This document shows positions 1 through 8,062 of a stretch of DNA of 39,289 bases, piece by piece. A program made the position numbers and the translations under genes. The notes under the pieces are model-generated. The model was not told where the DNA came from. It saw only the letters and a program-made list of their open reading frames with translations, and made no database searches. Origin of the DNA: Halobacteriovorax sp. (lineage in GTDB: Bacteria; Bdellovibrionota; Bacteriovoracia; Bacteriovoracales; Bacteriovoracaceae); assembly GCA_020048985.1 (NCBI GenBank), contig JAIFLR010000110.1, positions 1 to 39,289 on the forward strand, given 5' to 3'. The first letter of the stretch is position 1, and every line of letters begins with the position of its first letter.

Positions 1-50
1 ATGATATAAACGAACCATTTCGCTTGTTTCATGCTAATATACTAACTCGT

Positions 51-452
51 ATGAATCGAATTACCATACCATTTTCAGAATTCTCCTTCTCATTCTCACG
101 CAGCGGCGGCGCTGGTGGGCAGAACGTTAATAAAGTGAACTCAAAAGTGGTCCTGGAATGGAACATTGAACGAAGTGAAGTAGTGTCCTTCTCGGTTAAA
201 GAACGTTTCCGCACCAAGTTTAGAGGCTTTCTCAACGACGAAGGAATTGTTCAGATCACAAGCCAGCGCAATCGAAGCCAAAAAGACAACATCGACGATT
301 GTATTCAAAAACTACACGAAATGATTAATGAGGTCCTGGTTCCTCCTAAGCCACGCAAAGCGACCAAACCTAAATACAGCTCTGTTTTAAAAAGACTTAA
401 CACTAAGAAGAAAGATTCTGAAAAAAAGAGAAATCGAAAGTCAGATTATTAA
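51..452 (+). CDS. arfB: ArfB-type peptidyl-tRNA hydrolase (ribosome rescue)
   Basis: A 133-residue protein with the class-I release-factor GGQ signature (SGGAGGQNVNKVNSKV, Gln about residue 24) and a Lys/Arg-rich C-terminal tail. It lacks the codon-recognition domains of RF1/RF2. In this family the GGQ loop hydrolyses peptidyl-tRNA on stalled ribosomes and the basic tail enters the empty mRNA channel. An upstream in-frame TTG at 24 would add nine residues. I prefer the ATG at 51 because MNRITIPFSEF matches the family N-terminus, although no clear Shine-Dalgarno is visible. The gene overlaps the stop codon of the convergent zinc-ribbon gene by 4 bases. Confidence 0.88.
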   Translation: MNRITIPFSEFSFSFSRSGGAGGQNVNKVNSKVVLEWNIERSEVVSFSVKERFRTKFRGFLNDEGIVQITSQRNRSQKDNIDDCIQKLHEMINEVLVPPKPRKATKPKYSSVLKRLNTKKKDSEKKRNRKSDY

Positions 453-790
453 TACATGAGTCCGCAGTCGGGACACTCATTAACGGTAGGTGCGAATTTG
501 GCTCCGCAGGCCTGACAAGTCACTTCACTCGCCGATGGGTCAAAGACCTGTGCTAGATTTTCCAGATTAGGCTCATGACCTTTGACGTTTTTCAAAAAGT
601 CCGCTCTGAAGTGAACGCCCAGTCTATCACTATCGAGCTGACTCCCCCATACTTCCACTGTTACTTTACAGCCAGTGGTGCAGGTTTTGCCATTCACCTT
701 AAGATTAACTTCAATGCCTTGGGCCTTTAATTTTAATTGGTGATTTTTGGCTTCCTGTAAATCCATAACACCAAGAAAGATCTCTTCCAT
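449..790 (-). CDS. Hypothetical protein with C-terminal zinc ribbon
   Basis: This 113-residue soluble protein has no signal peptide. The last 25 residues form a rubredoxin-like zinc ribbon (CQACGAKF ... CPDCGLMY, two CxxC pairs). The N-terminal part begins with a short segment like those in small DUF2007-type proteins (MEEIFLGVMDLQEAKNHQLKL) and carries an extra Cys pair (CTTGC). It starts 3 bases after the M32 carboxypeptidase stop and is probably the last gene of that transcription unit. I do not recognise a specific family. Zinc binding is inferred from the Cys spacing only. Confidence 0.65.
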   Translation of the reverse strand: MEEIFLGVMDLQEAKNHQLKLKAQGIEVNLKVNGKTCTTGCKVTVEVWGSQLDSDRLGVHFRADFLKNVKGHEPNLENLAQVFDPSASEVTCQACGAKFAPTVNECPDCGLMY

Positions 791-793
791 GTT

Positions 794-2245
794 TTAGCCC
801 TTAAATTTTTCTTCAAGATAGTTCAGATAATCTTTAACACCTAACTCTCCAACAAGATCAGCGGCCGTGATGCTTCTACCTTTGGAGTGGATATTTTTAA
901 CCAGAAACTTAAGAGTATTTGAAAACTCCCCTTTGGCAATTTCCTTCTCGAAGCCTGGTCTTGATTTTTTTAGTTTCATGTAGAGAGATCCGGAGATGAG
1001 GTTCCCCAAGGTGTAGGTTGGGAAATAACCAAACGCTCCTCCCGCCCAATGTGAGTCCTGCAGAATACCTTCCGAATCGTTTTTTGGAACAATTCCCAGA
1101 TACTCTTTATACTTTTCCTTCCAGACTTTAGGGATATCCTTGGCATTGAGACCCTGATTAAAAATCATCTCCTCAATTTCATATCTGATAATGATGTGCA
1201 AATTATAATAAAGCTCACAGCTCTCGACTCTAATAAGTCCCGGAACTGATTTATTGAAAATTAAAAAAAGTTTTTCGGCATCAATTCCTTTCATTGCTTT
1301 GGGGAATGTCTTTTTCATCTCTGGATGAATAAATGAGGCAAATGAACGAGATCTCCCCACTATGTTTTCCCAAAAACGCGACTGAGACTCATGAACTGAG
1401 AGGGAAACCGCTTCTTGAAAAGGAGTACCTTCCCACTCACTTGGCAAATGAAACTCATAAAGAGCGTGCCCCACTTCATGCATAGTGGAAGAGAGAGAGT
1501 CCAGATGGTTGACATCATATCTGGTCGTTATCCTCTGATCCAGAGGAGAGATATTTATACTAAATGGATGAGATGAAATATCCAGCCGGGAGTGATCAGT
1601 AGGAAGACCAAAAATCTTGGCCACGTGAAGACTGAGTTTACGCTGATCCTCAATAGGAAATGGTCCCTTGAGATCTTTCACTTGCACAAAACGTCCGTCA
1701 CTCTCCACATCATGGGTTAATTTAATCAATCCCTTTTTCAAGTCGTTAAAAAGCCTGGTGATCTGAGTTGAAGTAAATTCTTTGTCATGAAGTTTAAGTA
1801 AAGCATCATAAGGTTTCTTCGCCTTAAAATACCCGGCCTCTCTGCGCTTGAGATCAATCAATTTCTGGAGGTGCGGGAGATAGGATTTAAGGTCGTTGTT
1901 TGTCTTTGCTTTTGCCCAAACGTGAGAAGCATGGGCCGAGGCCAGAGTCAATTCTTCCACATGCTGAGAAGGCAGGGCAAAATTGAGGTCATAGTCCCAC
2001 TTGAGCTCCTTGAGTAAAATTTTATCTGCCACAGATAAATTTTTCTTTTGAGCGAAATCTTTCAAAAGTTTCTTATACTCAGGGCTGGTAATGTGAGCGT
2101 GAATCTTTCCCTGAACGTAACCTAATCTCTTGGCCCGGTCTTCAATCGCCCCGGTGGGCATCATGGTTTCCATGTCCCAGTGAAGAAGGCTCTGGATACT
2201 TTTGAGGTAAGAATATTCTTGTAGGTACTGCTTAATTTTATTCAT
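794..2245 (-). CDS. M32-family metallocarboxypeptidase (Taq type)
   Basis: A 483-residue protein of the usual length for thermostable carboxypeptidase 1. Family motifs are in order: HEVGHALYE with zinc ligands H256 and H260 and catalytic E257, then HESQSRFWE about 25 residues later with the third ligand, then IRYEIEE and GYFPTYTLG near the C-terminus. These enzymes remove C-terminal amino acids from peptides in the cytoplasm; there is no signal peptide here. The ATG shares one base with the stop of the upstream ArsC-like gene (TAATG), so the two are probably translationally coupled. Confidence 0.93.
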   Translation of the reverse strand: MNKIKQYLQEYSYLKSIQSLLHWDMETMMPTGAIEDRAKRLGYVQGKIHAHITSPEYKKLLKDFAQKKNLSVADKILLKELKWDYDLNFALPSQHVEELTLASAHASHVWAKAKTNNDLKSYLPHLQKLIDLKRREAGYFKAKKPYDALLKLHDKEFTSTQITRLFNDLKKGLIKLTHDVESDGRFVQVKDLKGPFPIEDQRKLSLHVAKIFGLPTDHSRLDISSHPFSINISPLDQRITTRYDVNHLDSLSSTMHEVGHALYEFHLPSEWEGTPFQEAVSLSVHESQSRFWENIVGRSRSFASFIHPEMKKTFPKAMKGIDAEKLFLIFNKSVPGLIRVESCELYYNLHIIIRYEIEEMIFNQGLNAKDIPKVWKEKYKEYLGIVPKNDSEGILQDSHWAGGAFGYFPTYTLGNLISGSLYMKLKKSRPGFEKEIAKGEFSNTLKFLVKNIHSKGRSITAADLVGELGVKDYLNYLEEKFKG

Positions 2246-2589
2246 TACTTTCCTAAACTCGTTTTAAATTCATCAGCATTGAAACCAAAACTCAAAACCT
2301 TTTTGTCTTTTTGTAAGATAGGCCTTTTGATCATCGAAGAATTTTTACAGATAAAGGCGATCTTCAAGTCATCACTCAAGGCTTCGTACTCTTGGGAATG
2401 TTTTTTGTAGGTTTGCCCTTTGGTATTAACCGGGAGACCACCAAAGGCTGCCTTCCACAGGAGAATATTCTCGGTTGTGGGTGGCGTTTTTTTGAAATCG
2501 ACAAATTCAAAGGGGATTGACCTCGACTCAAGATAAGTCCGGGCCTTTTTGACAGTGTCACAATTAGGAATACCAAATAGATAAATCAT
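2245..2589 (-). CDS. ArsC/Spx-like thioredoxin-fold protein (YffB type)
   Basis: A 114-residue protein with the ArsC-family N-terminus IYLFGIPNCDTVKKARTYL: one active-site-like Cys followed by KA, as in YffB/Spx relatives. It ends with the family element MIKRPIL, followed by lysines and GF. There is no second CxxC cysteine, so it resembles glutathione-dependent YffB-like reductases more than Spx. Known YffB proteins have no settled substrate. It is encoded directly upstream of, and overlaps by one base, the M32 carboxypeptidase. Confidence 0.85.
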   Translation of the reverse strand: MIYLFGIPNCDTVKKARTYLESRSIPFEFVDFKKTPPTTENILLWKAAFGGLPVNTKGQTYKKHSQEYEALSDDLKIAFICKNSSMIKRPILQKDKKVLSFGFNADEFKTSLGK

Positions 2590-2607
2590 CTCTATATGAT
2601 AGTGCTG

Positions 2608-2967
2608 CTAGGAATATTGTTCAACAGTCTTGAGAATGGTGTCTAGTTCAACTGGTTTGCTAAGAAATGCAGTGACACCATAATTTTTCATTTTTTCTCT
2701 GGCATTGGCCTCGGCCGACATCACTACCACAGGAATACGTGACCATTTCGGGTGCTTCATTTGTTCTGTGCGGAAGGAGTATCCATCCATGACAGGCATC
2801 ATTAAATCGATAAGAATGAGATCAAAGGCGGGCTGAACCTCTAGGCACTTAAGACCTTCCAGGCCATTAACAGCAGACACGACTAAATAGCCTTCACCCT
2901 GAAGTAATTCCACCAAGAGCTCTCGGATCGAATTGTCGTCTTCTACTATTAAAATTTTCTTTGGCAT
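2608..2967 (-). CDS. CheY-like single-domain response regulator
   Basis: A 119-residue stand-alone receiver domain. The acidic pair is D10-D11, the phospho-acceptor is D54 in LILIDLMMPVMDG, the switch Ser lies in VVMSAEA, and the conserved Lys is in FLSKPVELD. There is no output domain, so it must act by protein contact or in a phosphorelay. It lies 120 bases downstream of the PAS/GAF histidine kinase on the same strand, the obvious partner candidate. The start has only a distant SD-like AGGG, so it may depend on readthrough from upstream. Confidence 0.9.
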   Translation of the reverse strand: MPKKILIVEDDNSIRELLVELLQGEGYLVVSAVNGLEGLKCLEVQPAFDLILIDLMMPVMDGYSFRTEQMKHPKWSRIPVVVMSAEANAREKMKNYGVTAFLSKPVELDTILKTVEQYS

Positions 2968-3087
2968 TAGTTCACATTTACCCTGTGGGAAATCAATAGT
3001 CTAGAAAACCATGCCGGCCATACCTGGGACTTTTGCGACATTATGAGCGACTAAAGGTTAGCGCAGTAACTCATTGAAACGAAATTG

Positions 3088-5514
3088 CTAATGCAGGGCA
3101 ACATCATCTATTGGAAGCTCCATAACAAAAGTTGAGCCCTTTCCCAGAACACTAAGAACATAAAGTCTGCCGTCGTTTTGCTCCATAATTTGGCGTGAGA
3201 TATAGAGACCAAGCCCCAGCCCACTCACCTCATTACTTGAAATGGCCCTTTCAAATCTTTCAAAGATTCTTTCAGTATCTTCAAATTTTATTCCTGGCCC
3301 CTGATCATGAACATGAAGTTGAATTTTATCATCCTTCTTATAGATCTCAACTTTTATAGGGCTTCCGGCGCCGTATTTCATAGCATTCGTTAATAGATTT
3401 ACTATCACCTGCTCTATTCTATAAATATCAATATGAGTAATGACCTCTGTGCTGCAAGAGAGGGTTATATAGCAACCTATAGCTTCAACCTGTGGTCTAA
3501 ATCTTTCAAAAACATCTTTTACAAAAGAGCTAAATTCAATTTTCTCTTTCATGAATGTGAGTTTCCCCGCGCGAATACGCGAGATGTCCAACATGTCATC
3601 AATCAATCGGTTGATTCGCATCAGATGCCTAAGATCTGCTTCAATCATCGTTGACAATTTATCAGAGGTGAAAGCATCAACTAATTTTTTCTCCAGGTTT
3701 CTCTTTCTCATTTGATTTTGCAGAGTCAAACTTTGCAATGGCGTTTTCAATTCATGAGACGCAATAGACAGAAACTCATCCCGTGACCGGATCGCCTCTT
3801 GAGAGCTCTGGTGAATCAGCGAATTCTCGTAGGCCATAGAAACTCGATACGCAAGCTCCTCTGACAACCAAACATGCTTTTTCTTCAGCTCCTTGTTTGA
3901 TTTTTTCATGACAAAGAATGTAATCATCCCCAGAATACTTTCCCTTCCTTTGAGACGAACACTTATGGTGGATTTGACATTGAGTGATTTTACTTTTTTA
4001 ACATAACTTTTTGGCTGAGTTTCGCTATTTTGACTGATAAAAGTGTCAGTATCTTCTACCAACAAAGCTTTCCCTGTAATCAAAGTGTTGATAACAGGGT
4101 GACTCAAATGCCTTTGAGGATATTCATCATCAAAGGCTTCAAAGTTTCTCACCACATTTTCGTCTGGATGTACCACCATTAATTGAGTGATAGTTCCATC
4201 GGACTCAAGCTCATCAATGATCACTCCATCACAAAAATAATCAATAGCATAATCACTGAGGGTCTTTAAAATCTCTCTGTAATCCAGAGAACCGTTTAAT
4301 AACTCTGAAGCCTGGGAAAGAAATTTCTGATCGGCTTCAGCTTCGATACGATCAGTGATATCCATCACAGTTCCCATCATGTGGAATGGTTTATCGTGGT
4401 GATCGTACAAGGCCATTCCCGACTCCTGCACCCACCTTTGGGTCCCATCCTCTCTGATAATCCGGTGATCAATGCGGTAAGATGTTTTGTCCCTGAGAGC
4501 ACGAGATATCGTTACCCACAAGTTCTCGCGGTCTTCCGGATGCAGCCTTAAATTAAATGCTTCGGTAGTACGTGGAAAAGTTCCCTTCTCGTATCCATAA
4601 ATACTCTCAGTCGTTTCATCCCAATTCACGTGATTTGTATCTGGTATCCACTCCCATATCCCGACATTGCCTGCTTTAACCGCCATGCTTAATCGTTCTG
4701 AGATGATCTTGAACTTTTCCTCTGTGGCCTTCCTCGCCAGAACACTTTTTACCAGTGCCTGCTCGGTTTCAATTTTATCCGTGACATCTTTAAAGATGAC
4801 GGTCACTTCTCTAATGACATTCAACTCATCTTTTACAGGAGAGATACTGGCCTCAAGCCATCTTACCCGGCCTGTTTTGCCGCTTTTTGCAGGTTCATAC
4901 AAAAAGGCGGGCACCTCAACAGATTCTCCGTAATAAGCGCGCTGTAAGTAATCCTTAAGTGGCGTATTGATCAAAAGCGGATCTTGTTCAACTTTATATC
5001 GACATAAGTCAGCTCGATCCGTATCAAAAAGTTTTTCCCAAGCTTTGTTGACCGCCACTGGAAATCCATCCAATGAATATATTGCCATCGCCAAAGTTGA
5101 CTGCTCAAAGAATGTGATAAAACGTGTTTGAAGTTCTTTTTGAGTTTCCAGGCTCTTGCTGCTATCTGTACCGACTGCGTAGATGTGGCCATCCTTAGGG
5201 ATACCTGTCCATGCAATCCAAAGATAATGGCCATTTTTATGTATGCACCGTACAGAGATCGAAACTGAAACTTCTTGCCCTGAAATAAGCAGGCCCAGCA
5301 CACTGTTGATATTTTCGCGGTCATCTACATGAATAAAATTCTGGAAGGACATATCAACCAGTTCGTCCGGATCCCAGCCTAAGATTCTGCCCTCTGTAAT
5401 ATTCGATTTAATAATTTTCCCATCATAGGAAAGAACAACCACGAGATGGGTAGGGATTGAGAGAATCTCCTCATAGTCCTTGCGATTTAAATCTAACACT
5501 GACGTATTTTCCAT
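3088..5514 (-). CDS. Soluble PAS-PAS-PAS-GAF sensor histidine kinase
   Basis: About 808 residues and no transmembrane segment, so a cytoplasmic sensor. Order: PAS about 13-125, PAS about 130-260, PAS with PAC (WVQESGMALYD) about 270-395, GAF-like about 400-565, HisKA with FLSIASHELKTPLQ (phospho-His), and HATPase_c with N-box (LLTNAMKYG), DQGPGIKF, IFERFERA and GLGLGLYIS. An upstream TTG at 5589 would add 25 residues and overlap umuC by 34 bases. I chose ATG 5514 because the PAS region begins soon after it; neither start has a good SD. It follows umuC on the same strand with a 41-base gap, so transcription may be linked to the umu promoter. Its input signal is unknown. Confidence 0.9.
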   Translation of the reverse strand: MENTSVLDLNRKDYEEILSIPTHLVVVLSYDGKIIKSNITEGRILGWDPDELVDMSFQNFIHVDDRENINSVLGLLISGQEVSVSISVRCIHKNGHYLWIAWTGIPKDGHIYAVGTDSSKSLETQKELQTRFITFFEQSTLAMAIYSLDGFPVAVNKAWEKLFDTDRADLCRYKVEQDPLLINTPLKDYLQRAYYGESVEVPAFLYEPAKSGKTGRVRWLEASISPVKDELNVIREVTVIFKDVTDKIETEQALVKSVLARKATEEKFKIISERLSMAVKAGNVGIWEWIPDTNHVNWDETTESIYGYEKGTFPRTTEAFNLRLHPEDRENLWVTISRALRDKTSYRIDHRIIREDGTQRWVQESGMALYDHHDKPFHMMGTVMDITDRIEAEADQKFLSQASELLNGSLDYREILKTLSDYAIDYFCDGVIIDELESDGTITQLMVVHPDENVVRNFEAFDDEYPQRHLSHPVINTLITGKALLVEDTDTFISQNSETQPKSYVKKVKSLNVKSTISVRLKGRESILGMITFFVMKKSNKELKKKHVWLSEELAYRVSMAYENSLIHQSSQEAIRSRDEFLSIASHELKTPLQSLTLQNQMRKRNLEKKLVDAFTSDKLSTMIEADLRHLMRINRLIDDMLDISRIRAGKLTFMKEKIEFSSFVKDVFERFRPQVEAIGCYITLSCSTEVITHIDIYRIEQVIVNLLTNAMKYGAGSPIKVEIYKKDDKIQLHVHDQGPGIKFEDTERIFERFERAISSNEVSGLGLGLYISRQIMEQNDGRLYVLSVLGKGSTFVMELPIDDVALH

Positions 5515-5555
5515 TGAGGGAGAATGACAAAATTCCAGTCTTTCGACAAGAGGTG

Positions 5556-6818
5556 TCAACCTAACTTTATTCGCAAGATATCTTTCCAAGACGTTGTGTA
5601 TTTAGCCGAGCGAAAATTTGCAACCGTCCTCCACGCTTGGTTAGAGCCACAGGCAGCACTTTGAATGGTTTTGGCCCCATATCGTTTATTAATAAGATCA
5701 ACCACCTGTCCCAATTTTTCATTATCATCGGGGTTCTTATCAAACAGATCCATTTGGTTCTGATCACGTGGAACGATATGATTTAGCAGGACCCCGGCCT
5801 TTTTATATTCGTACCCTGATCTGAAAATTTTATCCAAAATCTGATGCGAACCTTTAATTATTCTTAAGGTATCAGATGTTCCAGATACAAAATTATGACT
5901 GTCTATTCCATAGTATTGGGCGCTGCCATCCTTGAAAGGATTGGTGTGAATAAAGGCCGTGAGACTATAACAGACACTCTTTTGCGCCCGAAGTTTGGCC
6001 GCAGAGTTAGTGCAGAATTCGGCCAGCGCTTCCTGTAATTCACGTTTGGTATAAACGGAAGCACCGAAGCTGCGGGAATTTCCGGTATTCTTTTTATCCT
6101 CTGCTTTATCCATGGATAAACAACTAATCCCGCGCAACTCATCTTGTATTTGCCTTCCCGTCTTAGTTAATAAGTTTTGAATCATTCGTTCATTTTGATA
6201 GGTCTTAAATTCGTAAGCAGTTTTTATCCCCAACATATTAAGCTTTGTACTACTGGCCCGACCGATTCCCCATATATCCTCAACAGGAAACTTTTTTAAA
6301 ACATGATCGATCTCATCATCGTCTTTCAATACCAAGACACCACCCTGTTTCTTAGAAATTTTGTTGGCCATTTTGGAGAGAACTTTTGTCTTGGAAATTC
6401 CTACGCCAACGGGGATGCCGGTAAATTGCAAAATGTCGCTGCGGATTTTTTTTCCATAATCGAACAGATCAAATTTATCAAAACCGTCCAACTCCAGGAA
6501 CGCCTCATCAACGGAATAGATTTCAAGGTGAGGAGTAAAATTGGTGAGAATACTCATGACTCGTCTGGAAATATTGTCATACAAACTATAATTGGAAGAG
6601 AAAACCGCAACATTATGCTTTCTTAGGCTATCCTGTATTTGGTAAAGTGGTGCGCACATCTCACCAAATCCCAGGGCCTTTGCTTCTTTAGTAAAAGCGA
6701 TCGCGCATCCATCATTATTAGATAAAACGATAACAGGCCGACCACGAATTTCTGGTCTAAAGACTCTTTCACATGAGCAGTAAAAAGAATTGCAATCAAC
6801 CAGCCCAAAGTATCTCAT
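5556..6818 (-). CDS. umuC: DNA polymerase V catalytic subunit UmuC
   Basis: A 420-residue Y-family polymerase. The first catalytic motif is at the N-terminus (VDCNSFYCSCERVF) and the metal-binding motif IYSVDEAFLELDG lies near residue 100. A little-finger domain follows, then the UmuC-specific C-terminal DUF4113 region. A beta-clamp binding sequence, QMDLF, sits in the tail at the same place as QLNLF in E. coli UmuC. All parts needed for translesion synthesis are visible. The start overlaps the umuD-like stop by 4 bases (ATGA), so the two are probably translationally coupled. Confidence 0.96.
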   Translation of the reverse strand: MRYFGLVDCNSFYCSCERVFRPEIRGRPVIVLSNNDGCAIAFTKEAKALGFGEMCAPLYQIQDSLRKHNVAVFSSNYSLYDNISRRVMSILTNFTPHLEIYSVDEAFLELDGFDKFDLFDYGKKIRSDILQFTGIPVGVGISKTKVLSKMANKISKKQGGVLVLKDDDEIDHVLKKFPVEDIWGIGRASSTKLNMLGIKTAYEFKTYQNERMIQNLLTKTGRQIQDELRGISCLSMDKAEDKKNTGNSRSFGASVYTKRELQEALAEFCTNSAAKLRAQKSVCYSLTAFIHTNPFKDGSAQYYGIDSHNFVSGTSDTLRIIKGSHQILDKIFRSGYEYKKAGVLLNHIVPRDQNQMDLFDKNPDDNEKLGQVVDLINKRYGAKTIQSAACGSNQAWRTVANFRSAKYTTSWKDILRIKLG

Positions 6819-7141
6819 CGAAGCTCTCTTAAAATGGTCGTCACAACTCCCCAGATAAAATCTCCAGAATCCGGATCTTGATTTTTTAAAAGTTCAGGCA
6901 AAAAGTGCGTGAGCTTAAATTCACCACCCAGTACGAGTAGAACTAACTCTCCCTTGATAGGCTTAAGAGAGCGGTCAATAATCAGTTTATCTTTGGTCTT
7001 TAATCCCAGAGTGTGCGAACTACCACTGGCCTCTATAATAAAGACACTGGGTGCTCCGATCCGGTAGCGCTCATCAAGGGACAAAATATCTTCGTGATAT
7101 TCAGCACAGGCAGATTGAAAACCGGTGATCTTGTATTCCAT
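6815..7141 (-). CDS. umuD: Short UmuD'-like protein lacking the catalytic lysine
   Basis: A 108-residue homologue of UmuD (peptidase S24/LexA fold). It begins MEYKITGFQSACAEYHED, so its conserved part starts where E. coli UmuD' starts after self-cleavage at Cys24-Gly25 (GFPSPAADYVE). The N-terminal arm and cleavage site are absent. ASGSS keeps the nucleophile position (S42), but the motif is SGSSH instead of SGDSM. The lysine-dyad position in GEFTVKKL is GEFKLTHF here, so T78 replaces Lys97. The protein therefore looks born as UmuD' and unable to self-cleave. It is first in the operon and overlaps umuC by 4 bases. Its role would be as a UmuC partner. Confidence 0.9.
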   Translation of the reverse strand: MEYKITGFQSACAEYHEDILSLDERYRIGAPSVFIIEASGSSHTLGLKTKDKLIIDRSLKPIKGELVLLVLGGEFKLTHFLPELLKNQDPDSGDFIWGVVTTILRELR

Positions 7142-7146
7142 ACGTC

Positions 7147-7175
7147 ATCATACGTACCTTTTCCGTACTTGTCAA
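7147..7175 (-). promoter_or_regulatory. Sigma70-type promoter of umuDC, with nested palindromes
   Basis: On the minus strand TTGACA (7170-7175) and TATGAT (7147-7152) are separated by exactly 17 bases, close to consensus. The -10 ends only 5 bases before the ATG at 7141, so the start site would fall at about the ATG. The -35 lies inside the near-perfect palindrome ACTTGTCAAGT (7167-7177). A second inverted repeat, TACGT-N6-ACGTA (7141-7156), covers the -10 and the start codon. Either could be a repressor operator (LexA expected for umu genes), but neither matches the Bdellovibrio TTAC-N3-GTAA box. Confidence 0.7.
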
Positions 7176-7285
7176 GTGAAGGCAACCTCAATCCTTAAAA
7201 AGACTAGTAAAATTAGTAAGATATACGCTATGTTGTTTTTTCAATCGACTCCCCAACTTGTCTCGCGTGCGGCATACTCCGGCCC

Positions 7286-8062
7286 ATGAAAAAACTCTCC
7301 ATGACACTACTTATGATCGTTTCCGGCCAATTATCCGCCCGAACGCTACCAAAGAGTTACACGGAACTCCTGAGCTACGTACAGCCGGCACCAGATCAAG
7401 GTGAGACCAATACTTGTTGGTTTGTGGCTTCAACCGGAGCGATGGAACTCCTGATGAATCGCAGGGATCACATCAGCAATCCAAAGCTTGGTGGGAAAAA
7501 CGATCTCTCTGAATCTTTTCTTATCTGGCAGAAAGACTTTTGGGATAATCAAACGCGTACAGAACATTTTCTTGAAGAAGTCGTCATTCGCTTCAATCAT
7601 GGTGAAGCGGTTCATAATAGTGCCTGGCCTTTTAAGGCCTACAATACAGACGGAACAGATAGTCTGGAAGTCTGGAACAAACATCCAGATTTTGCAGTCC
7701 TTCCAAGGATGCAGGTTCCAAAAGTTAAAACAAGTTTACTTTTTGCTCGAGGTAAAAAGTATGCCACTTATGTTTTACGTGAAAAAGATCTTACTGACCT
7801 TAAAGAGGCCTTAGTCACACATCGGGCCCCGGTCATCGTAAACTATAATGATGACGGATATTGGCACGTAGTTTTAATCGTAGGGTATGATGACCAGAAA
7901 AAAGGTGAATGCTACCAAATAGAAGCTGACGAGTGTAGCAACAAGGGTGCCTTCTATGTGCGGGACTCGAACGGAAAAAGTTATGAAATGCGCGACTACA
8001 ACTGGTTTCTCTACAAGGCCAATGCAGCGGCCTTGGTAGAGCTTAGAGATTCACAGAAATAA
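7286..8062 (+). CDS. Secreted papain-like (C1-type) cysteine protease
   Basis: A 258-residue protein with a signal peptide (MKKLSMTLLMIVSGQLSA). The papain triad pattern is visible: DQGETNTCWFVASTGAMELL (oxyanion Gln38, nucleophile Cys44), then YWHVVLIVGYDD (His194), then FYVRDSNG (Asn229 in place of the NSWG Asn). There is no obvious inhibitory propeptide, because the Cys region starts only about 20 residues after the signal peptide. The usual CGSCW is changed to TNTCW. It probably acts in the periplasm or outside the cell. Its stop codon abuts the folE stop with no spacer. Confidence 0.78.
   Translation: MKKLSMTLLMIVSGQLSARTLPKSYTELLSYVQPAPDQGETNTCWFVASTGAMELLMNRRDHISNPKLGGKNDLSESFLIWQKDFWDNQTRTEHFLEEVVIRFNHGEAVHNSAWPFKAYNTDGTDSLEVWNKHPDFAVLPRMQVPKVKTSLLFARGKKYATYVLREKDLTDLKEALVTHRAPVIVNYNDDGYWHVVLIVGYDDQKKGECYQIEADECSNKGAFYVRDSNGKSYEMRDYNWFLYKANAAALVELRDSQK

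Noticed and set aside
7141..7285. Bdellovibrio-type LexA box TTAC-N3-GTAA
   Set aside because: I looked for it upstream of umuD and did not find it. Only the other palindromes reported above are present.
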